Assembly (NCBI GenBank): GCA_002373755.1
Contig: DFJU01000033.1
Span: forward strand, 1-17,901
Direction: 5' to 3'
Source: Bacteroidales bacterium UBA3663
GTDB taxonomy: Bacteria > Bacteroidota > Bacteroidia > Bacteroidales > UBA3663
DNA: 17,901 nt
Within the stretch, counting starts at the first letter, position 1. Each line of letters begins with the position of its first letter. This document shows positions 1 through 9,600 of this stretch, piece by piece. A program made the position numbers and the translations under genes. A model generated the notes under the pieces. That model was not told the origin of the DNA, ran no database searches, and worked only from the letters and a program-made list of their open reading frames with translations.

Positions 1-2514
1 ATCTATGGTAGCCGTGGTGCAAACGGCGTTGTCATCGTTACAACCAAGCGTGGCGCGCAGGGCAAGGTTTCGGTCAACTATGCTGGCAATGTAACCTTCT
101 CTTGGCTTTACGACATTGCAGACATGATGACCGCAAGCGAGTGGCTCGACTATGCCCGTATGGCTAAGTACAATTCTGTGGACAAGAACGGCAAACGTAG
201 TTATGATTCTTCGCTCGGTGCAGACGGTAAGGTTATCCCTGTCTATGCACTGGACAAGAACCTCTGGGGTTCGGTTTCTGCATCTTGGGCCAACATTGAG
301 CAGGCATGGGAAGGTGGTACCTACGATGCCTCGAAGGTCGGCAGCTACGACTGGGCTGGCGAAGGCAAGCAGACTGGTGTGAGCCACGAGCATACGCTCA
401 GTTTCTCTGGCGGCAATGAGAAGTTCCAGGGCTACGGCTCGTTCGGCTATCTCAATTCCGAGGGTGTCATCCCAGGCCAGGAGTATGAGCGCTACACAAT
501 GAAGACCACTTTCGATGCACAGGCATTGCCATACCTCAAGTTGGGAACAAGCATGTTGGCAACCTACGGTATGCAGGACTATGGCTACAGCTTCACCAAA
601 TCGACAACTGGTGCCGGTGACTACTATGGCGCTTTGCAGGCAATGTTGCCTTGGACTGTGCCATACGATGAAAACGGTGACTACATCCGCAATCCAAACG
701 GTGATGTCAACATCATCAACCCGATTGAGGAGCTCAAATACAACACCAACCGCCGCAACACGTTCAACATCAACGGCAACTTCTATGCTTTGGTTGACTT
801 CGGCAAAATCTGGTCACCTCTGGAGGGCTTGACTTTCCGCTCGCAGTTCGGTCCGGAATTCAAGTTCTACGAAATCGGCCAGTTCAATGCCAAGGACGGT
901 ATCAATGGTGACGGCAACAACAAGTCAACTTGGAACAAGCAGCAGTACCGTTCATGGGTGCTTGACAACATCATCAACTACAACCGCAAGTTTGATGACC
1001 ATTCTGTCGGCTTGACCTTGATTCAGTCAGCCTCAAAGAAACACTATGATTATCAGAGCAACAGTTCTACCAACGTAGCCATGACTACGGAATTGTGGTA
1101 CAACCTCGGTTCAAGCACCAGCTACACTTTGGGCTCAGACTTGACAGAAAGCTCTTTGGCTTCTTATTCGGCACGACTCAATTACTCGTTCCAGGACAAG
1201 TATCTGTTGCAGGCCACAGTGCGTCGCGATGGTGCCTCGCAGTTGGCCGAAGGTCATAAGTGGGATTCGTTCCCATCTGTCAGCGCAGGCTGGCGTTTGG
1301 AGCAGGAAGACTTCATGGATAGCACAGAGGATTGGCTTGATGCCTTGAAGCTCCGTGCAAGTTATGGCGTTTCCGGCAATGCTGCCATTGAACCATATTC
1401 AACCAAGGGCGCAATCCAGAGTCTCTATCAGCAGTGGGGTAACACAGTTTCTTTGGGCTATGTCGGCTCAGATGCTTCGGCTAAGACTCCGAACAAGGCT
1501 GCAAACATTGGACTTGGTTGGGAGCGCACAAAGCAGTTCAACATCGGTATCGACTTCTCTACGCTCAACAGCCGCCTGTCTGGTAGCATCGACTACTATA
1601 GCAACCATACGGAAGACTGTCTGATGGCCAAGTCTATTCCATCTGTCAATGGCTACACGTCAACTTACGATAATGTCGGCAAGACCCGTGGTCATGGTGT
1701 CGATATTCAGATCAACGCCGTTCCTGTCAAGAATAGGGACTTCGCTTGGAGTATCGGTCTCTCATGGTCGGCCGATCGTTGCTACATTGACGAACTTGCA
1801 AACGGCAAGACTGAAGATCTGACCAACAACTGGATTGTGGATGAGCAACTTGGTATTGCCTACGATTATGTGTATGATGGTATCTGGAAGACAGGTCAGA
1901 CCGTTACTTTGGCCGATGGCACTACTGCCGATGCTTCAACATACGGCCGCAAGACCGGTCAGATTAAGGTCAAGGACTTGAATGGCGATGGCAAGATTGA
2001 CGGCAACAATGACCGTGCTGTGGTCGCTAAGTTCCGTCCTGATTGGACAGCAGGCTTGACCAACACCTTCACCTACAAGCAGTGGGAACTTTCTGCCTTC
2101 ATCTATGCTCGTATGGGCTTCGATGTCAAGGCTGGTGCCCTCACATTGGATGGCCGCTATATGCAGCGTTCAATCAACTACTTCGTTGAGGGCTACAATG
2201 AGAATGCCGATTACTATGCTCCTGGTATCAACGGCGAATCGGCCGACACCTATCAGTCTTCACAGAACTATTCAGATGGTTCATACATCAAGGTTCGTAA
2301 CATCAACTTGGGCTATACCTTCACTCCAAAGCAGTTGAAAAAGACTGGCCTTTCGAGTGTCAAGATCTATGCCCAGTGCATGAACCCATTCTCTATCTAT
2401 CGTGCAACCGACTGGTTCGATGCAGATTTCGTCAGCTATGCCAACAATACAAGGACATGGTGTGCTACATCGGCAACCCGTTCGTTTGTCATGGGCGTGA
2501 ACATCGGTTTCTAA
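1..2514 (+). CDS. SusC/RagA-family TonB-dependent outer-membrane transporter, 5' truncated by window edge
   Basis: This is the last 837 residues of a SusC-type transporter, a 22-strand outer-membrane barrel that imports oligomers using TonB energy together with a SusD lid. The frame is open from base 1 and begins in the end of the plug domain: IYGSRGANGVVIVTTKRG is the family's hallmark and matches residues 242-259 of the second SusC in this window. By that comparison about 240 N-terminal residues (signal peptide, carboxypeptidase-regulatory-like domain, TonB box, most of the plug) lie upstream. The rest is barrel, with a DLNGDGKID calcium-loop-like motif typical of SusC proteins in the last third and a C-terminal phenylalanine (GVNIGF) expected for barrel insertion. 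The SusD partner follows after 27 bases, surely in the same operon. The substrate cannot be deduced: no degradative enzyme is adjacent. Confidence 0.96.
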   Translation: MYGSRGANGVVIVTTKRGAQGKVSVNYAGNVTFSWLYDIADMMTASEWLDYARMAKYNSVDKNGKRSYDSSLGADGKVIPVYALDKNLWGSVSASWANIEQAWEGGTYDASKVGSYDWAGEGKQTGVSHEHTLSFSGGNEKFQGYGSFGYLNSEGVIPGQEYERYTMKTTFDAQALPYLKLGTSMLATYGMQDYGYSFTKSTTGAGDYYGALQAMLPWTVPYDENGDYIRNPNGDVNIINPIEELKYNTNRRNTFNINGNFYALVDFGKIWSPLEGLTFRSQFGPEFKFYEIGQFNAKDGINGDGNNKSTWNKQQYRSWVLDNIINYNRKFDDHSVGLTLIQSASKKHYDYQSNSSTNVAMTTELWYNLGSSTSYTLGSDLTESSLASYSARLNYSFQDKYLLQATVRRDGASQLAEGHKWDSFPSVSAGWRLEQEDFMDSTEDWLDALKLRASYGVSGNAAIEPYSTKGAIQSLYQQWGNTVSLGYVGSDASAKTPNKAANIGLGWERTKQFNIGIDFSTLNSRLSGSIDYYSNHTEDCLMAKSIPSVNGYTSTYDNVGKTRGHGVDIQINAVPVKNRDFAWSIGLSWSADRCYIDELANGKTEDLTNNWIVDEQLGIAYDYVYDGIWKTGQTVTLADGTTADASTYGRKTGQIKVKDLNGDGKIDGNNDRAVVAKFRPDWTAGLTNTFTYKQWELSAFIYARMGFDVKAGALTLDGRYMQRSINYFVEGYNENADYYAPGINGESADTYQSSQNYSDGSYIKVRNINLGYTFTPKQLKKTGLSSVKIYAQCMNPFSIYRATDWFDADFVSYANNTRTWCATSATRSFVMGVNIGF

Positions 2515-2541
2515 ACAACTAATTAAGAAAGGAAAAGAATT

Positions 2542-4758
2542 ATGAAATTACAGAAATATATTCTTGGTACTCTCTCTATAGCCTGTGTCGGCATGGGTAT
2601 GTCATCGTGCTCAGATGACTTCATTGACGAGGAGCTGAACCATAAGCAGAGTACTAAATACTTCCAGTCGCAGGAAGGCCTGGATGACCTTATCACAGGT
2701 ACATACTCTGCCCTGAAATTCAAGTTCAACTACAGCACATGGTCATATATCATGTGGCCTATGGGAACCGATGAATTCTCGGATGGCAACAACCAGGATG
2801 TGAACTGGAACGGCTATATGCTCAATTCGACCAACGCGAATATCGCCAACCTGTGGGACAATATGTACAACCGTATTGAGTCGGCCAACATCGCAATAAA
2901 GAACATTCCGCTCTACTACAGCCAGAGTGCAAGCCGCTACAACACCCGTTTGGGTGAAGCATATTTCCTGCGTGCGTTCTGCTATTTCCAGCTCGTGCAG
3001 CAGTATGGCGGTGTGCCATTGCAGCTCCAGCCTTCGGAGGGCGTCCTCAAATATGACTTTGTTCGTGCATCGGCCGAAGAGTGCTATGCGCAGATTATTG
3101 CTGACTTCGAGCAGGCATATAGCTTGTTGCCTACCAATGAGATTGACGCAAAAACACCTACCAAACTTGAGGCAATAGGCCGTATCAGTAAGTACGCTGC
3201 TGCACATTTCATTGCAAAGGCAAAACTCTTCCGCCAGTCGGAACTGAATGCCTCTTGGGGCGCAAAATACAAGGATGCCGACTTGACCGACATCATTGCA
3301 AAGTCGGACGAAGTGCTTGTCGCACATCCATTGTGCAACGACTACGTTGAACTTTGGGACTACCAGGAGGCCGATGGAACCAACGAGAAAGTCAGCGAGG
3401 TCGTACTTGCCGCTCAGTTCTCCAACGATGAGTCCACATGGGGCCGTTTCGGCAACCAGATGCACTTGGCTTATCCTGCGGTATATCAGGACATGGCTGG
3501 TACAAAGCGTGATATTTCGGGCGACCGTGAGTTCTGCTATCTCCGTACCACCAACTATACGTTGGACGTCTTTGACCGTGTGAACGACTCTCGTTTCTGG
3601 AAATCCTTCATTACCACATACGGTTGTAATTCTACTGCCAATGCTCCAACCTATACCCGTGAGCAGGATTTGTTGGGCGTGCTACCTTCGGTCAAATACG
3701 TAACGACAGATACAGCAGGTGTAGTGTTGTCAACTTCTGGCCCTGCGGATGCCGTAGTCACCTGTACCATCACTCCAAACAAAGAGTTGTTTAAAAAGGA
3801 TATAATCAAGATGGACTCCACCTACTCTAAGCGTTTCGTAGGCAGCGAACTCGGCATTAAGTACATCGTTAACGATGCCGGCGATGACGAATACAAAAAT
3901 TTGGGTGTAGAAGGTCAGGTGACCCGCAATGGCGTGATGGAGGCTCCTCACACAATGGTTCGCTACTTCAAGGGCGAGTCTGAGGGCTGGACTTCTGTGC
4001 ATGGCAACTACAGCTATCACAGCTCGGCCACGCAGAAGCGTTTTGTCGCTCTGTCAAAGTATCGCGACGGCTACCGTATTAACATTGCCAACCAGTTCGG
4101 AACACGTGACGGTATCATTGCCCGTTCGGCCGAGGATGTGCTCTTCGCTGCCGAGGCATACGCTCGTAAGGGTGACTATGCTAACTGCGTCAAGTATCTC
4201 AACATGTTGCGCGACCGTGCTGCCTACAAGGCAGGTGAAGACCGTGCAAAGCATGTGGATGGTGGCCAGGCCTACAAAAACAATCCATATTGTGCAGGCA
4301 AGGGCGGCGGTTTTTCTGCCGATGGTGCCATCTATTTTGAGACCAATACCTACTTCGAGTCCAACAAGCTGGAGGGTCAGGAGGCTGCAATCAATGCTCA
4401 GGCATCAGACTTGCACTTGAACAGTGTCAACGACATCCTCAACTCTGCTCGCGACAACAAGATTTACAACGCGCTCACCGACAAGACGAACTTCGGTTCG
4501 GACGAGACGTTCAGCAAGGTGATGAACTTCATCCTCAACGAACGTACCCGTGAACTTTGCGGTGAGATGCAGCGTTGGATTGACTTGGCTCGTTGCAAGG
4601 CTCTGAAGGGCCGTTGGGAGGCATTCAACGATGGCTGCGGCCGTGAGGGTAAGGACGCATTCGAGGATTACATGTATCTGCGCCCGATTCCTCAGACTGC
4701 CTACATTGATGCTATCACTACACCTAACGCAGCTGAGCAGCAGAATCCTGGTTATTGA
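2542..4758 (+). CDS. SusD/RagB-family surface nutrient-binding lipoprotein, unusually long
   Basis: Surface lipoprotein that caps the upstream SusC barrel and binds its substrate. Of its 738 residues, 1-22 are a lipoprotein signal peptide with the lipidated cysteine at C23 (MSSC), followed by SDD, the acidic signal Bacteroidetes use to send lipoproteins to the cell surface. Helical SusD features follow: a YFLRAFCYFQLVQQYGGVPL segment near residue 145, the C-terminal motif NERTRELCGEMQRWIDLAR near residues 660-680, and the family's terminal QNPGY. SusD proteins are usually about 500-600 residues. The extra length lies mainly in two non-helical stretches, roughly residues 370-480 and 560-630, which I infer are loops that could shape the ligand site. 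The start is the only sensible one, preceded by the purine-rich AAGAAAGGAAAAG. The gene follows SusC by 27 bases and ends 29 bases before a terminator. Confidence 0.95.
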   Translation: MKLQKYILGTLSIACVGMGMSSCSDDFIDEELNHKQSTKYFQSQEGLDDLITGTYSALKFKFNYSTWSYIMWPMGTDEFSDGNNQDVNWNGYMLNSTNANIANLWDNMYNRIESANIAIKNIPLYYSQSASRYNTRLGEAYFLRAFCYFQLVQQYGGVPLQLQPSEGVLKYDFVRASAEECYAQIIADFEQAYSLLPTNEIDAKTPTKLEAIGRISKYAAAHFIAKAKLFRQSELNASWGAKYKDADLTDIIAKSDEVLVAHPLCNDYVELWDYQEADGTNEKVSEVVLAAQFSNDESTWGRFGNQMHLAYPAVYQDMAGTKRDISGDREFCYLRTTNYTLDVFDRVNDSRFWKSFITTYGCNSTANAPTYTREQDLLGVLPSVKYVTTDTAGVVLSTSGPADAVVTCTITPNKELFKKDIIKMDSTYSKRFVGSELGIKYIVNDAGDDEYKNLGVEGQVTRNGVMEAPHTMVRYFKGESEGWTSVHGNYSYHSSATQKRFVALSKYRDGYRINIANQFGTRDGIIARSAEDVLFAAEAYARKGDYANCVKYLNMLRDRAAYKAGEDRAKHVDGGQAYKNNPYCAGKGGGFSADGAIYFETNTYFESNKLEGQEAAINAQASDLHLNSVNDILNSARDNKIYNALTDKTNFGSDETFSKVMNFILNERTRELCGEMQRWIDLARCKALKGRWEAFNDGCGREGKDAFEDYMYLRPIPQTAYIDAITTPNAAEQQNPGY

Positions 4759-4787
4759 TTCCTTGCTTTTACTCTTTATAATAATGG

Positions 4788-4821
4788 GTCCTGTCAAGTT
4801 CGTCTTGGCGGGACTTTTTTT
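4788..4821 (+). terminator. Rho-independent terminator after the first SusC/SusD pair
   Basis: GTCCTGTCAAG and CTTGGCGGGAC form an 11-bp stem (two G-U pairs) around the loop TTCGT, followed directly by seven T. It should end the SusCD transcript and separate it from the L,D-transpeptidase gene. Confidence 0.9.
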
Positions 4822-4868
4822 GTGTGGCATCGGCCGGCATTTTGCAGAAAAAGTCTATCTTCGCGGCT

Positions 4869-5471
4869 ATGAAAATCACGAGAATAATCCGCGTAGCGGC
4901 CGTTGTAGCCACCGTCGCGGCACATTGCGTCACTACGCGACTTTCGGCCGAACCGTTTGTTCGCATCGACAAGACGAGGCTCACGCTCACCCTCCTGACA
5001 ACCGACGGCGACACGTTGGCGCACTATCCGATTGCCTGCGGCCGGGGTTACGGACAAAAGCAGCGGCAAGGCGATTTGCGCACCCCGGAGGGCATCTTCA
5101 CCATCGTCAGTTTCACCGATGCAACCGAGTGGGGGCACGACTTCCACGACGGCTTGGGCTACATCCGCCATGCCTACGGCGCGTGGTTCATCCGTCTGAG
5201 CGCGGGCAACGGCATCGGCATCCACGGCACGCACGACCCCAATTCGATTGGCCTGCGCGCCACAGAGGGCTGCATCCGTCTGCGCAACGACGACTTGTTG
5301 TCGCTCAAGCCGAAGCTCCGCCGTGGCATGAGGGTCGAAATCCTGCCCGAGCGTTTCGACACGATTCCATGTCCGCCGCTGGTCGCAATGGCTGATGCAT
5401 TGGACGCAACCCGCATTGCCGCCAAATTGCGTGAGGCAATGCTTGTCAGGATTTCTCCGGTTGTCCGCTGA
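4869..5471 (+). CDS. L,D-transpeptidase (YkuD domain), exported
   Basis: Periplasmic cysteine enzyme of the YkuD family; members make 3-3 peptidoglycan cross-links or attach proteins to the wall. The 200-residue protein has an N-terminal export signal (basic MKITRIIR, hydrophobic stretch, likely cleavage after LSA at residue 27). The catalytic domain follows: RTPEGIFTI near residue 71, IHGTHDPNSIGLRATEGCIRL at about 118-138, with H119, catalytic C135 and R137 of the usual HGT...[ST]xGCIR signature. An in-frame GTG at 4824 would add 15 residues but sits against the terminator and would put charged residues before the signal peptide, so I take the ATG at 4869. Only about 47 bases separate the terminator from this start; TATCTTCG at 4856-4863 is one base off the phylum's -7 box and would give an almost leaderless mRNA. 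Precise physiological target not determinable. Confidence 0.92.
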   Translation: MKITRIIRVAAVVATVAAHCVTTRLSAEPFVRIDKTRLTLTLLTTDGDTLAHYPIACGRGYGQKQRQGDLRTPEGIFTIVSFTDATEWGHDFHDGLGYIRHAYGAWFIRLSAGNGIGIHGTHDPNSIGLRATEGCIRLRNDDLLSLKPKLRRGMRVEILPERFDTIPCPPLVAMADALDATRIAAKLREAMLVRISPVVR

Positions 5472-5481
5472 GGGCGGTGTC

Positions 5482-5495
5482 CGCTACGCGAATTT
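5482..5495 (-). repeat. Copy of dispersed YCGCGTAG motif (intergenic, minus orientation)
   Basis: Read on the minus strand this is AAATTCGCGTAGCG, starting ten bases after the L,D-transpeptidase stop codon. It is one of the intergenic members of the family described in the findings. Confidence 0.5.
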
Positions 5496-5567
5496 GGGGA
5501 GGATGAGCCATTTCAATTGCCTGCAAATTAGCTCTTTGGCGGCCAATGCGACATTTCCGTTCAGATG

Positions 5568-5599
5568 TTGGGTTCGTTTTGAGAAAAGTTGTATATTTG
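5568..5599 (+). promoter_or_regulatory. Bacteroidetes-type promoter for the toxin-antitoxin pair
   Basis: TATATTTG at 5592-5599 is a perfect match to the Bacteroidetes -7 consensus TAnnTTTG, and TTG at 5568-5570 lies 21 bases upstream, the correct distance for the -33 element. Transcription would begin near 5606, about 14 bases before the ATG of the small first gene. The assignment uses the consensus known from Bacteroides fragilis group sigma factor ABfr. Confidence 0.8.
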
Positions 5600-5619
5600 C
5601 AGCCAAAATTTTATGAAAT

Positions 5620-5778
5620 ATGGAAAATAATGTAGGAATCCAGACCGCTCAGCCAAAGCGGCTTTCGAGAACAATGGAGTGGGCATTGTCCCACAAGTGG
5701 ATGATTGAGGTACTTGACCCAGAGTTGCAGGCACAGTGCAAGAGCTATAAGGACGGCAAGAAAATCATACGCCCATGA
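5620..5778 (+). CDS. Small 52-residue protein, putative antitoxin of the PIN toxin
   Basis: A short reading frame encodes MENNVGIQTAQPKRLSRTME and ends in ...KKIIRP. It starts about 14 bases after the predicted transcription start of a strong promoter, and its TGA stop overlaps the ATG of the PIN-domain gene as ATGA, the translational coupling typical of type II toxin-antitoxin operons with the antitoxin first. I recognise no AbrB, Phd, ribbon-helix-helix or HTH domain. The sequence has a basic patch near residues 13-17 (KRLSR), a probable amphipathic helix around residues 18-32 and a lysine-rich tail (YKDGKKIIRP). The antitoxin role is inferred from position only; the protein is short even for VapB-like antitoxins. 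A non-toxin-related leader peptide is the alternative. The gene is easily missed because it is under 60 residues. Confidence 0.75.
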   Translation: MENNVGIQTAQPKRLSRTMEWALSHKWMIEVLDPELQAQCKSYKDGKKIIRP

Positions 5779-6191
5779 GAATTATGCTTGACACTTGCGT
5801 GGTCATAGACCTGCTTACGGATGCCTCCAATATGAGTCCTGGAGCGCGTGATCTGCTTGGCGACCGAGGAAACCAGCTGTTTGCCAGCGCAGAAACAATG
5901 CGCGAGCTTGTTGTGCATTTCAATAACAAGAAGTTGCTCAACAAGCATTGGAAATCGGCCGAGGACGTACTGAAGACAGTGGAAAATGAACTTAACATTG
6001 AGTTTCTTCCCATCCGGCGTGATGTCGGTTTCGCCTATGCCGCCCTTCGATTGAACTACGGCCAAGACCATCGGGATCCGAGCGACCACATGATTATAGC
6101 CCATGCAATCACCGAGCGTCTGCCGCTGCTGTCGAGCGATACGAAGTTCCCGTTCTACCGTGCGCAAGGTCTCGACCTTATCGAATATTGA
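5775..6191 (+). CDS. PIN-domain RNase, VapC-like toxin
   Basis: Metal-dependent ribonuclease of the PIN fold; relatives in toxin-antitoxin modules cut tRNA or rRNA to stop translation. The 138-residue length is normal for VapC. The acidic active-site residues are visible in order: D6 in MLDTCVVIDLL, E44 in SAETMREL, D101/D104 in HRDPSDHMIIAHAI and D122 in LLSSDTKF, so the enzyme looks intact. The HRDPSDHMIIA segment is characteristic of the subgroup containing many Bacteroidetes VapC-like proteins. The ATGA overlap with the 52-residue gene supports the start at 5775; a second ATG nine bases in would lose only MRI. The pair has its own promoter and terminator, so it is a self-contained unit. 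Cellular target and actual toxicity are unproven. Confidence 0.9.
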   Translation: MRIMLDTCVVIDLLTDASNMSPGARDLLGDRGNQLFASAETMRELVVHFNNKKLLNKHWKSAEDVLKTVENELNIEFLPIRRDVGFAYAALRLNYGQDHRDPSDHMIIAHAITERLPLLSSDTKFPFYRAQGLDLIEY

Positions 6192-6221
6192 AGATTTCGT
6201 TCAGAAAACTCCTTCCTGATG

Positions 6222-6246
6222 GACGTCATTATGACGTCTTTTTTTT
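6222..6246 (+). terminator. Palindromic terminator after the PIN gene
   Basis: GACGTCATTATGACGTC is an inverted repeat, perfect around its central base (7-bp stem with a 3-base loop), followed by eight T. It lies 30 bases after the PIN stop codon and closes the two-gene unit. Confidence 0.92.
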
Positions 6247-6677
6247 GTGTTTGGCTATGTTCGTCATCGGAAAAATCGCGTAGTGTGGCCTCTGAATCGC
6301 TTGCCTGGCGGTGGCATCTGCAATGAATTTAGTTTGGAATGTCGCAGAGGAGAAAATGCTCGGAAATGGCCATTCTGCAAACTCTATTTAACAAATTTTC
6401 CGCTAATATGGGGTTCATTTTCCTTTTTTTAGTGCATCGCTTGCTAAAATGTTAAAAAATGTTTCCCTTCGCACCGTTGAATTGCCCAGAGAAGCACACA
6501 AGATTTCTCGACACCATGAAAAACCCTCTGCAATGATGTGAGGGCGATATTTAGCCGAGTTAAAAAACTGCCTTACTGGCGGACGGATGGTTTCGGCCAT
6601 TTGTCCAGACGACTTAAAATGATGGTACGTTCAAAACCATTTGAAACACTTTTTTAATAACCAAAAATCAACAAAAC
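6247..6677. other. 431-base non-coding gap upstream of the second SusC
   Basis: I see no convincing gene. Two open stretches of about 61 codons (one per strand) have no family resemblance and no promoter. The gap contains one YCGCGTAG copy (6272-6285), an AT-rich block at about 6380-6470, and near its end the inverted repeat TTCAAA-ACCA-TTTGAA (6630-6645). A weak promoter candidate for the SusC gene is TTG at 6601-6603, then 22 bases, then TACGTTCA at 6626-6633 (two mismatches to TAnnTTTG). Nutrient-uptake operons in this phylum are usually activator- or ECF-sigma-controlled, so a poor consensus is expected and the gap plausibly holds the control region. Confidence 0.5.
6272..6285 (+). repeat. 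Copy of dispersed YCGCGTAG motif (intergenic)
   Basis: AAAATCGCGTAGTG, about 25 bases downstream of the PIN-unit terminator and outside any gene. Confidence 0.5.
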
Positions 6678-9600
6678 ATGAAACAGTCCCATTCAAACAT
6701 GAAATGGTGTTGCGTGGCCGTTCCGATGCTGTTCGCAGCTCAGATGGCATTCGGCCAGACCCGCACCATTACTGGCAAGGTTACCGACGCGAATCGGGAA
6801 CCTCTTGCAGGTGTAAATGTGGTGGTCAAAGGTACACAGAAGGGTACGATGACCAATGCCGACGGCAGCTTCACGTTGACCGTCCCCGATGGAAAGAGCG
6901 AAATCGAGGCATCTTTCATCGGCTTCACAACCCAAACCATTACTCTTGGTTCGTCCAATCAGGTCAGCATCCGTCTGGAGGATGAGATGTCCGACCTCGA
7001 TGAAGTCGTCGTTGTCGGCTACGGCACGATGCGCAAGAGCGACCTCACCGGCTCGGTCAAGGCCATCAACAGCGAAGACTTCAAGGTGGGCAGCAACCTC
7101 ACCTCACAGCAGTTGATGCAGGGCCAGTTTGCCGGCGTCAACATCACGCCGAGTTCAGGCAAGCCTGGCGGTACAAGCGCAATCCGCGTGCGTGGCGGTA
7201 ACTCTATCAATGCATCAAACGACCCTCTCTACGTGGTCGATGGTATTCCGTTGAACTACAATTCGGCAGGCAACAACATCAAGATTTCGTCGGCAGTAGA
7301 AACCGATGCCTTTGACTTGGAAGGCGACGATCCGTTGTCGATGATTGATCCGGACGACATTGAGAGCATCAACGTCCTGAAGGACGCATCGGCCACTGCC
7401 ATCTATGGTTCACGTGGTGCAAACGGCGTCATCATCGTGACAACCAAGAAGGGCCGCAAGGGCGTGAAGTCGTTCAGTTACGGCTACAACATCGGCTGGA
7501 GCAAGGTCGCCAAAAAGCTTGACGTGCTCGATGCAGCCGGATACAAGAATGCTGTCGCATTGGTCAATGCCGAACTGACGGCCGCAGGTAAGACCACAAT
7601 TGCATTGACAGATGGCGGTACAGACACCGACTGGCAGGATGAAATCATGCGTACAGGCGTTTCGCAGAGCCACCATGTGTCGATGATGAACAGCGGCAAC
7701 GGCACCAGCTACCGTGCCTCGTTGAGCTATAGCGACCAGAACGGCATCATCAAGGCTTCGGGCGTGGAGAGTTACAACGGCCGCATCAACCTCAATCACA
7801 GTGCATTGGACGACAAGCTGAAGCTCGACTTCAACATGGCATACAATGAGCAGCACGCCAGCCAGGCACCAATCTCCGGAACGGTCGGTTCGGAGTACGG
7901 TTCTTGCGCCCTCTATGAGGCTTACGTCTTCAATCCGACACTGCCAATCAGGGATGCTGACGGTGATTTCGTGGACGTTTCGCCGAACCGCGTCAATCCT
8001 GTCTCATTCATCGAAGAGACAAAAGACAAGCGCGCTACGCGAAAGTTCATCGGCAACTTCTCGGCCGACTGGAACTTCTGGGGTCCACTCACTGCGCATG
8101 CCAATTTGGGCTACACCTACAACAGCGTCAACCGTGAATCTTATATTTCGAAGGACAACCTCTTCGGATTCAACATGGGCGGTTACACTTCCATCCAGAA
8201 ACTGGAGGACTACAGCAAGCTGTTGGATCTTATCTTGAAGTACAACCAGAAGTTCGATGAGCATCATATTGATGCGATGGCAGGTTATTCTTATCAGTAT
8301 TTCCGCAATGCCGGTAACTTTATGTCTGCCCAGGGGTTCACTTCTGATGTTTTCAAATATGACAAAATCCAGGCTGCCAGTTCAATAAAGTCTCCGTATA
8401 GCTATAAGAGCAGCAACAAACTGGATTCGTTCTATGGTCGTGTGAACTACAACTATGCTAATCGCTATCTGTTGACAGCAACAATGCGTTGGGATGGTTC
8501 GAGCCGTTTCGGTGAAGACGAAAAGTGGGGAACGTTCCCGTCGTTGGCCGCATCTTGGCGCATCACGCAGGAAGATTTCTGGAACTTCGATGCCATGAAT
8601 GACTTGAAGGTGCGCTACAGCTGGGGTATTACTGGTAATCAGGAAATTGGCAACTACTTGTCGCTTAGCACATTGGATGCGACAAACAACCGCTATATAT
8701 TCCCCTCTGGCGTATATACGGCAGTTATGTTGTCACGTAATGCCAACCCAGACCTGAAGTGGGAAGAGACGACACAGAACAACATCGGTATCGACTTCGC
8801 ATTCTTTGACAGCCGCCTACGCGGAAGCTTTGACTGGTATGCCAAAAAGACTGATGACCTTTTGCTCGAAGTCAAGGTGCCACATCCTGTAGCTGTCAGC
8901 AGGCAGATGGCCAATGTGGGCTCGGTCGAGAATAAGGGCTTTGAAATCGAAATCGGAGGCGACATTGTCCGCAACGGCGACTGGACATGGACCGTTTTTG
9001 TAAATATGGGTCACAACAAGAACGAGGTGACCAGCCTTTCAAACGGCAAACTGACCGGAAATAATGTCTATACGGCCGCATGTCAGGGACAGGGTCTGTC
9101 TGGCACATATTCGCAGCGAATTCTGGAGGGCTACTCCATCGGCACATTCTGGGGCCGTGAGTTCCTCGGTGTCGAAAATGGCAAGGAGGTGTTCCGCAAG
9201 AATGAGGACGGCAGCGACTGGATCGGCGAGATTGGTTGTGCAATGCCTGACCTTACCTACGGCATCAACACCAGCGTACGCTACAAGCAGTGGTCGATGG
9301 GCATCGTGATGCGTGGTAGCATCGGCAATGACGTCTATAACTGTACGGCCAACAACTTGATGTATCTTGGCAATCTGTCAGGCCGAAATGTGCTGAAGGA
9401 TGCTGTTTCGAGCGGTGTCGGTTACAACGAGCCGAAGGCATTCTCTTCTCGCTTCGTTGAGGACGCTTCGTTCTTCCGTCTTGACAACTTGAACTTCGGC
9501 TACGACTTCAAGATTGATGCATTGAAGATTACGCACGCACGTGCCACATTCTCTGCACAGAACCTGTTCGTCATCACCGACTATTCTGGTCAGGATCCAG

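Noticed and set aside
4824..4868. GTG start adding 15 residues to the L,D-transpeptidase
   Set aside because: It begins three bases after the terminator T-run and places extra residues ahead of a normal signal peptide that begins at the 4869 ATG.
6247..6600. Two open frames of about 61 codons (6247-6432 plus, 6415-6600 minus) in the gap before the second SusC
   Set aside because: No family resemblance, no promoter or leader, and composition typical of random AT-rich DNA.
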